This document shows positions 57,500 to 64,000 of a DNA stretch of 64,000 nt, one piece after another (position 1 is the first letter of the stretch; each line of letters opens with the position of its first letter). The notes below the pieces were generated by a model. That model was not told where the DNA came from. It searched no databases and saw only the letters and a program-made list of their open reading frames with translations. Source of the stretch: Cristatella mucedo (Eukaryota > Bryozoa > Phylactolaemata > Cristatellidae); contig WPIO01000007.1 in assembly GCA_009760855.2 (NCBI GenBank), positions 8,939,001 through 9,003,000 of the forward strand, given 5' to 3'. Position numbers and translations under genes: made by a program.

Positions 57500-58350
57500 C
57501 ACAAAGACCTATTAAATGCTGTAATAAACGGGTGCATTTTAAGCTTCTTTTGTCATGTGAGGGGACGTTGTGACGTGTGTCGGTAGCAAGTTCCAGGCTT
57601 TAGGAAAATACAAACAAAAGGCACGGTCTCCAACAGATTTGAAGTTTGTACAAAGTATGGCTAAAAGATTCTTCGTCTGGTGGGGGATTAGTTCTGATAG
57701 GTAAGCTGGAGCCAGAGAACGAAGGGACCTAAAAGTAAGTGACAAAACCTTCAAATCGATGACTGCTTGATTGGGAGCCAGTGCAGGTCGACGAGAAGTG
57801 GTGTGAAGAAGCAACTTTGCTGCTCACGACAGACGAGCCTAGCTGCAGAGTTTTGCACCAACTGTAAGCACCTGATTGCAGACACCGTTAGGCCACCAAG
57901 CAGTGAGTTACAGAAGTCCTGACGGAATGTCACAAATATACGGACGAGTTTCGACGAGGTATCCCGGTCTAAGCAAGCCTGAATTTTACCAATGTTATGC
58001 AGCTGAAAGAAAGAAGAGACTTGGCTGTGGTTAGCAATAAGATGCACAGTTTCAGCCTGCATAAGTGCACAAAGGACAATTCGCACGGATCCAGCAGATC
58101 CTGTGAGGAACAGAAAATGTTGTAGCTTATGTTAAAAATTTCATCAAGTCAGGGGATTTAACAATATTAGTCAGAAGTGAGCTCCAAGCTTTAGCAGCAT
58201 AGAGCTAAAGGCATGGCCTCCAAAAGATTTGAGATTGGTTCGAGACACAGCTGAATGACTTAAGTCAGAAGAGCAGGTAGTACAATACCTGGCCTGATCG
58301 AGGAGTAGTTTGGATAAGTGGGCTGTAGCAAGAGAATGAAGGGACGTTCT
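57500..58350 (-). mobile_element. LINE-B C-terminal copy and a second scrap
   Basis: Reversed FKVLSLTFRSLRSLAPAYLSEL, LQLVQNSAARLVCREQQS, FFQLHNIGKIQACLDRDTSSK up to about 58030, then a second, partial repeat of the 3' UTR/C-terminus at 58040-58350. Confidence 0.85.
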
Positions 58351-58722
58351 TTGCAGAACAAAAATCACTTATAGATGACTGAAATAGAGCCTGCCAGGTG
58401 CTGCCATTAAAAAGGGGGCATTATTCCGGTGATCAGAAACCCAGCACAAACAGAAAGGAGAAAATGTAACACTAAACACTAAATAAAAACAGTGCAGAGA
58501 GCAGCATCTGTGGCACAATGTGTTGCTTTGAGTCTAGAGGCCACATCACGTCCAATCCAGGCATGTTGCAACATAAACAACTGGCATAATGCACATGACA
58601 TTCAACACACGTACTCCGTGTGCGGCACGCACACAGACAATCACACACGTGTGGAACAAGCACACTACATTAGTTTGTTTAACGAAAAATAGCTACTACC
58701 GATATGGTAAGACGGTGCATAC

Positions 58723-59370
58723 CTGGTTGTGGTGGTGGCAGCTCGGGGAGAGACGGCAGAGTCCAGAATTGGTCGCACTCTTGGCGTGGCTTAAGACCAT
58801 GGTTTCTAACGAACTCAGCTTCCGTCTGTGGTAGCTTGTTAACCACAAAGGTCTTTGCGGCTGACAGGTAGTCGAACAAGCGCTCTTTGACCTTAGCTGT
58901 GGCTCCCTCGTCAGCTCTCAGAGCAGATATCAGAGCAGTATTGATGTGGTAGCACATAGCTTCCATGTCGTCAAGGTGCTTGTATTCTAAATATATGCTT
59001 CGGTCGGAGGCAACGTAGTCGCACTGTCGGCTGCGTATCACCGTGCACTCATCCCAGCCCTTGAGGCGCACGACAACCTGGATGCTTTTCACTTGGTAAA
59101 CAGAGCGAAGACGGCTGTCTGGGAACACGCTGCCATCTTCCGCAGATGGTGTGGATAGCCTGGTATATAGTTGCGTGTAAGCTTCCTTCGATAGCAGGAA
59201 GCGATGCACCCAAGGTAGCAAACCGGCAACGTAGTTCTGAGCACGAGGGCTCTGCCTGAGCCCTTCGTGTATCGCTTCTCGTTCGACCAGTGACGATAAC
59301 TTCCTTATTTCTAGAGCTTCACAAAATGCCATAAGGTAGGAATTGAGTCTGGGGACGTCATTTCCAACAC
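58723..59370 (-). CDS. NO VEIN-like exon: mid region
   Basis: Acceptor TTTCAG|GT at 59370, donor CCAG|GTATGC at 58723. 648 nt: 2 bases, 215 codons, 1 base. Encodes GNDVPRLNSYLMAFCEALEI, REAIHEGLRQSPRAQNYVAG, LLPWVHRFLLSKEAYTQLY and LKGWDECTVIRSRQCDYVA. It ends in Pro-rich LPELPPPQP leading into the linker exon. Confidence 0.87.
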
Positions 59371-59466
59371 CTGAAAGAGATGAATAAATGGTGCGTGCAT
59401 CACTTACATAGCCAGCACTTCAGCACTGCCACGGTACGGTTGCCAAAGGTTCAAAGGCAACAATAC

Positions 59467-60691
59467 CCGAAACGATGAACCGGAAGAATGAAACCGGAGC
59501 TCCATCGTGTCGCAGTAGGTCCCCAGTTTCAGGAGAGTCATCCAGCAGCAGTCTTTCATTCAGCCGAGTCCAGCTACCAGCCATTGTTGCAAACACGGGG
59601 GCATCGCCAATGCAACTTTTCAGCTGGCTTGCATAGCGCCTGTCGATGACGAAACTCTCTTGTGTCTCGGTTATGCACTTTCGACCCAGAGCAACATACA
59701 GGCGTGTCACGTGCTCGACATACTGATCAGACACTTTCCCGTTCTGCTGGGCGACCACGTGCTGCAGAAGGAGGCAGTAATCTCTTAGCAGTGGCTCTAG
59801 CTCAACTCGGAGACCGGCAACAAATAAATGCTGGAGATTGGCGTAATGCTGGTCGATAAAAGCATACGACAGCTTTTCACCGGTGCTCTCGCAGACAAAC
59901 TCGGGTCGGTATTCTTTGAACAAGCCCGTCGGGTCAGTCCATCTCAGTGATCTCAAAGGAAAGAAGTTTCCGGTTTGTATATCGTCAGGCCTGAGCTGCT
60001 CACGAGAGCTAGGAACGAAAACAAGGGCCTCACTTTGGAAGGCATCGCTGCACACATCCGGAGCATGCTGAGTGAGATACGCGTACACTCGAGTCACGTG
60101 CTGGAGAGACGTGACGAACTGCTGCCCACACGATGCGCCATCGGTGGCCGCCGTCGAAGGCGAGTGCGCTGCTGCCGCCCACTTGCGCAGATGGTCGAGC
60201 AACTGTGTCGCTGGTAGCTCACACCTAAATCCCATCGCTCTGGTGAAAGCCACCGATGGCGCTTGACCGCACAAGTACGTCACCGTGCGGTCGAGCAGCT
60301 GCCGCAGCTCAGCCGTGTCAAGCCAAACCGCCGACGGCTCGTCGAAGCTGCACCGAAGGTCGTAGCTCCACTGCCACGTGGATCCTGCCAGCTGTCGGGG
60401 CACGTACGTCGTGCACGGCACCCAGCGCCTCGAGCGCAGTGCTTGCGCAAACGTGGACGGAAGCTGGATGGGCTGCCTGCGCGAAGACGGCACGCGCAGC
60501 ATGGCGTGCTGTGCTCCATCGTACTTGCTCTCCCAGTGGCGCTGCAGCTCGTCATAGATGCTCATCAGCGTCGTCGGCTCGCCGCTGTCGATCAGCTGCC
60601 TGAGCAAGGGACAGTCGTAGTCCTCCAGCTCCAGCTCGCTGCCAGCGTCGGCCGGAAGCAGTTCAAGGAAGCCTTGCCACGAAGTCTTTTC
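59467..60691 (-). CDS. NO VEIN-like exon: large central exon
   Basis: Acceptor TTTTTTAG|GAA at 60691, phase 0. Encodes KTSWQGFLELL, ELEDYDCPLL, LQRHWESKYDG, LPSTFAQALRSRRWVPCTTY (the W..S...L..P repeat of the family), ALVFVPSSRE, SLRWTDPTGLFKEYRPEF and LFVAGLRVELEPLLRDYCLL. The frame runs on to a TGA at 59420. The donor G|GTATTG at 59466 is chosen because it alone gives the phase needed by the next exon (..FIVSG|VGND..); it is a weak donor. Confidence 0.85.
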
Positions 60692-60790
60692 CTAAAAAAA
60701 CCACCGGGTCTCTTCTCTTTTAGCGAGGAGCAGGTTCCACCCAAGTCGTCGGCAATGCATGCCTGCTTTGGTGCACCGAACCGTGGACGC

Positions 60791-61357
60791 CAGTGGTGAA
60801 GCCAGGATTTTCATCGGAGGGGCGGCAGGCGGAAAAGACCTGCGAGATTTTCATGTAGGGGCAGGTAAGACCGGCAAGTAATAAAAAATATAAAATTCAT
60901 TTGTATAGCGCTCTAAGAGAACTTAATCTCTATTCAGGCATTTCACATATGCCACAAGGGTCGAGCCCGAGACCTCGGCCAGACCTTGATCGTGGCGAGC
61001 ACCTTCGCCACTACAAACTAACTTAACCCCTAGCAGCTACCAGCTCACACGTTGGCAACCTCCCCCCAGCCCCGTAAATGCAGCAATCGATGCACCGAAT
61101 CCAGCAACAATTACTTTAGAATTGCAAAGCAAAGTCCAAGCTTAATATATTGCTTACTTACATACTGTCTGAGCACTGACGTAATGAAAAATTATAGCAC
61201 TTATTCAAAACGAACTCAGCGGTTGCTCATCGAGAGGAAGTATAACATAATTTCGTCGTTGGTGTAGGTCGGGGGGGGGCATGGGGAATAGGAGCGGCAC
61301 ATGTCGCTGCCCAGCTATGGGGATGGGGCGAATGCTGGCTATCTGGCTCCACCCCCG
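60791..61357. mobile_element. hAT-like MITE, copy 2, with SINE1 inside
   Basis: Starts CAGTGGTGAAGCCAGGATTT and ends GGCTCCACCCCCG. Flanks GTGGACGC and GTGCACAC agree at 6 of 8 positions. Shares ATTTTCATCGG, a TATTCAAAACGAACTCAG-like block, a G-run and GGGGCGAATGC with copy 1. A SINE1 interrupts it. Confidence 0.68.
60890..61032 (-). mobile_element. SINE1 nested in the MITE
   Basis: ATTCATTTGTATAGCGCTC, AAGAGAACTTAATCTC, GGCATTTCACATATGCC, GGGTCGAGCCCGAGACC and a worn head CACCTTCGCCACTAC. Confidence 0.87.
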
Positions 61358-61569
61358 GTGCACACGAAAAGAGAAGTGTCAGCAGAAATGTTGCTGATGG
61401 CCTCCCTGCCGACAGGTTAGGTAAGTGCTAGTTACACAGCCGAGGAGGATTTTTCTGGGAGGCTCGAAATCCGGCTGCCAAAGCAAGGCACAAGGAGCCA
61501 GCTCACGAGCAGAAGGCATCCGCAGGGTCGATCCAAGGGCGGCACGGCAGGCAGTGTGTGTGTGTGTAA

Positions 61570-63590
61570 TGTAATGTAATGTATCTCCGTCAGTAACTCC
61601 ACAAAGTCATAAAGACCATGTGGGTGTTACACAGGAGAGTTTTGTATAGCGCACTCACAGCCTAAGCGGCTTTCGGTAGCATTCGGTAGCCAACAGACTT
61701 CGTCTCACGCAACAGAGAGAAAGTGGGAAGCATAGCAGAGTTAGGAGAGCAGTTGAGGTAGTGAGTAGCATAGAAGTAGCAGTTCAGGACCGCTGAAAAA
61801 GATGTGCCATAGTCGGCAGTTGGAGAGTAGATGTCGTTGCGTAAGAATTGTGGAAGCGAGTTCCACAGTCGAGGACCTGCAGAGCTAAAGCTTCTGTCGC
61901 CAACTGTCTTTAAGCGGAGGAATGGGACAGCTAATTTATTGTCCACACAGGACCTCAGGGCACGTACAGGCTGAAACTGATGCAGCAGTTCAGCTAGGTA
62001 CGAAGAAGCCAAGCCGTGGCGGGCCTTGTGGGTCAGCGTAAGAACTTTGCTCTGTATCCTTTGCTCAACCGGCAACCATCCCAGCTCTTTCAGCAAAGGT
62101 GACACGTGCTCAAACCGCTGGGACTTGAAGACCAGCCTTGCAGCCATATTCATAGTCCGCTGTAGTGGCATAATAGCTTTCTTTGGTAGCCCAGCCAAAA
62201 GGAAATTACAATAATCAAGCCGAGACAGAACTAAAGAGCTAGTTAAATTTTTTACAAGCCACTGTGGGAGACAGCTTCTAATCTTGGATAGGGATCGGAT
62301 GTGATGGCTAGCTGTTGAGGCAGTCTTTTGAATGAAGCTTTTGAAATTGAGGCAGCTGTCGAACACGACACCTAGATTACGAGCACGTGGTGAAGGTCGC
62401 ACAATAGCATCACCTATTAGAACAGCAAAGCCTTTTAATCCAGCCACACGCTTAGGGTGTCCTATGAGAAGCAGTTCGGTTTTATCGTCATTTAATTTCA
62501 GGAAGTTTTCCGACATCCAGGATCGAATATCGGCAAGGCAAGCATTCAGTTTCTCAGTTGCTGCAGCAGATTCCGACGGTTTAAATGACAAATACAACTG
62601 AGTATCGTCAGCATAGAAGTGATATCCTATTCCATGGGCCTTAATCACTTTTCCCAGAGGTTGCGTATAAATGGAGAACAGCAAGGGACCGAGTACAGAC
62701 CCTTGAGGGACTCCACAGGTGACCCTTCTCATGTCTGAGACCTGACCCCCACACGACACGGATTGAACACGATCAGACAAGTATGATTTAAACCACGCCA
62801 GTGCTTCATCTGCCAGACCGATCGTTGTTCTCAGTCGTTCAAGCAGAACTTCGTGATCAATGGTGTCGAAGGCAGCAGACAGATCTAGCAGAGCTAAGGC
62901 AGTGACATTCCTGTCGTCGTTGCCACGTAGAATGTCATTGTTAACACGGAGGAGAGCAGTTTCAGTAGAGTGCTGCATCTTGAAACCTGATTGAAATTTT
63001 TCTGACATTCCATTATTTTCAATATGTTCAACTAGATGCTTAGCAACAATTTTTTTCAAGAATCTTTGATAAGAAAGGAAGAAGAGAAACTGGACGATAG
63101 TTTGCTAGGACCTCTTTGTCTAATCCAGGCTTTTTTAAGAATAGGTCTAACGATTGCCGATTTGAAGGACTTGGGGACGACCCCTTTTCCCAAAGAAGCA
63201 TTACAAATCTTGGTTATGGCAGGGCTAAGTTGGTCTGCAAGTGAAGACCACAGAGATGAAGGTATAGGGTCTTCAGGAGACGAGCTTTTTTTGCTAGACC
63301 TTATTAAGGCAGCCACATCACAGGCAGAAACATCGGAGAACCTTCTAAGAAAGGTCACAGATTGAGGAACGGCGATTGCTTTGGTCGGAGGGGGCTTAAT
63401 GGAGGCACGAATGTGCACCATTTTTTCAGTAAAGAAGGCTGAAAACTTTTCGGCTGAGCCCTTAATATCTGGGGAGTCAGACCTGACAGCATTGGCCAGT
63501 AAATGGTTTACGGTCTTATAAATCTGTTTAGTGTCCGACTGGCAGGAATTCAGTTTTCTAATGAAAAAAGAAGCCCTGGCTTTTTTAAGC
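61570..63590 (-). mobile_element. LINE-A, most intact copy (RT complete)
   Basis: 3' end with TACAT units next to (TG)n. The 465-codon frame (63059-61662) holds RT blocks: EKFQSGFKMQHSTETALL, LDLSAAFDTIDHEVLLERL, GVPQGSVLGPLLFSIYTQPL, YHFYADDTQLYL (YADD intact), NFLKLNDDKTELLLIG, ARNLGVVFDSCLNF, then the C-terminal region. Upstream, 63421-63056 encodes the linker (SSKKSSSPEDPIPSSL, SFKSAIVRPILKK). Two frameshifts at A-runs split them. 5'-truncated at about 63590; the endonuclease is absent. Lies in a NO VEIN-like intron in gene orientation. Confidence 0.93.
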
Positions 63591-63645
63591 TTTCGTGTGT
63601 GTGTGTGCGCGCGCGAGCGCGTGGGTGCATGAGGGGGGCTCTTAC

Positions 63646-63791
63646 CAAGTCGGTGCGAGTTCGAACGCTCTTTTGGGACTCGACTTCAAATAGCTCCTTC
63701 AAGCCGTGAGACAGGAAGAAATCTCTCCACTGCCGTGTCATGGAGCTCGTTGTAGCAGCATACTCTGGTGTGATCAGGCACCAACGGTGTG
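63646..63791 (-). CDS. NO VEIN-like exon: most upstream exon in the window
   Basis: Acceptor TTTCTACAG at 63792-63800, donor GACTTG|GTAAGA at 63645. 146 nt: 2 bases then 48 codons, ending in phase 0, as the next exon requires. Encodes HRWCLITPEYAATTSSMTRQ, WRDFFLSHGLKELFEV, the W..FF...G unit typical of the family. Confidence 0.83.
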
Positions 63792-64000
63792 CTGTAGAAA
63801 GTCAAAAGATGACGAGGTGCTAGGCTCTGTGGCTTAACCGTGAACACAGCAGCGATTGGGTGCACATCGAATCCGAGGGATTACAACGACCGATTTTGTC
63901 GATAGCAAGGAGGTAAGCACATTAGTGTACAATGACAAAACTGAACGTCTGCTCAGCCAAACCTGGGAATTATCAGGAATTTTTCTACGCTGGCCATGCA
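63792..64000. other. Intron running off the right edge
   Basis: No exon recognised. Earlier NO VEIN-like exons should lie beyond 64000. Confidence 0.5.

Overview
The window is nuclear DNA from a multicellular eukaryote, almost certainly an invertebrate animal. Spliced genes with GT-AG introns, animal orthologues (a NIFK-type RRM protein, the meiotic factor MND1, a NO VEIN-like protein), APE-type non-LTR retrotransposons, tRNA-headed SINEs and long dinucleotide tracts all point there. There is no bacterial or viral gene organisation. I cannot name the phylum; an early-branching animal or other repeat-rich marine invertebrate is a guess.

Only three protein-coding genes are well supported, and all lie on the minus strand. 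From right to left they are: (1) a NO VEIN-like gene, 63791 to 50129, whose 5' exons lie beyond the right edge; (2) MND1, from a CpG-rich promoter near 44.9 kb down to its stop codon at 14841, five coding exons plus a predicted ATG-only first exon, 205 codons in all; (3) NIFK, 10698 to 768, with its last exon(s) beyond the left edge. The splice phases of the NIFK and MND1 exons agree, so both look functional. The NO VEIN-like gene has two uncertain junctions.

Introns and intergenic DNA are packed with mobile elements. LINE-B is a CR1/L2-type element with an (ATT)n tail and more than 15 fragments. LINE-A is related and ends in TACAT units. A third RT lineage lies at 27.8-28.7 kb, and an R2-like RT C-terminus near 49 kb. 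Two tRNA-derived SINE families (SINE1, SINE2) carry 3' hairpin blocks like those of LINE-B and LINE-A. DNA transposons include two Tc1/mariner relics (29.4-30.3 and 41.4-42.4 kb), a hAT-like MITE family (23.1 and 60.8 kb), a TIR element with C-runs nested in a LINE (34.6-35.3 kb), an unclassified roughly 450-bp repeat in three copies, and two fragments of an uncharacterised dispersed protein family. Family names here (LINE-A, LINE-B, SINE1, SINE2, repeat C) are my own labels.

MND1 acts in meiotic recombination, NIFK in nucleolar ribosome biogenesis, and NO VEIN-like proteins are poorly understood. Nothing suggests a shared pathway; the strand agreement is probably chance. I see no clearly new cellular system. 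The most interesting items are the paired LINE/SINE 3' hairpins, the DNA transposons with recognisable ends and target duplications, and the nuclease-like C-terminus of the NO VEIN-like gene.
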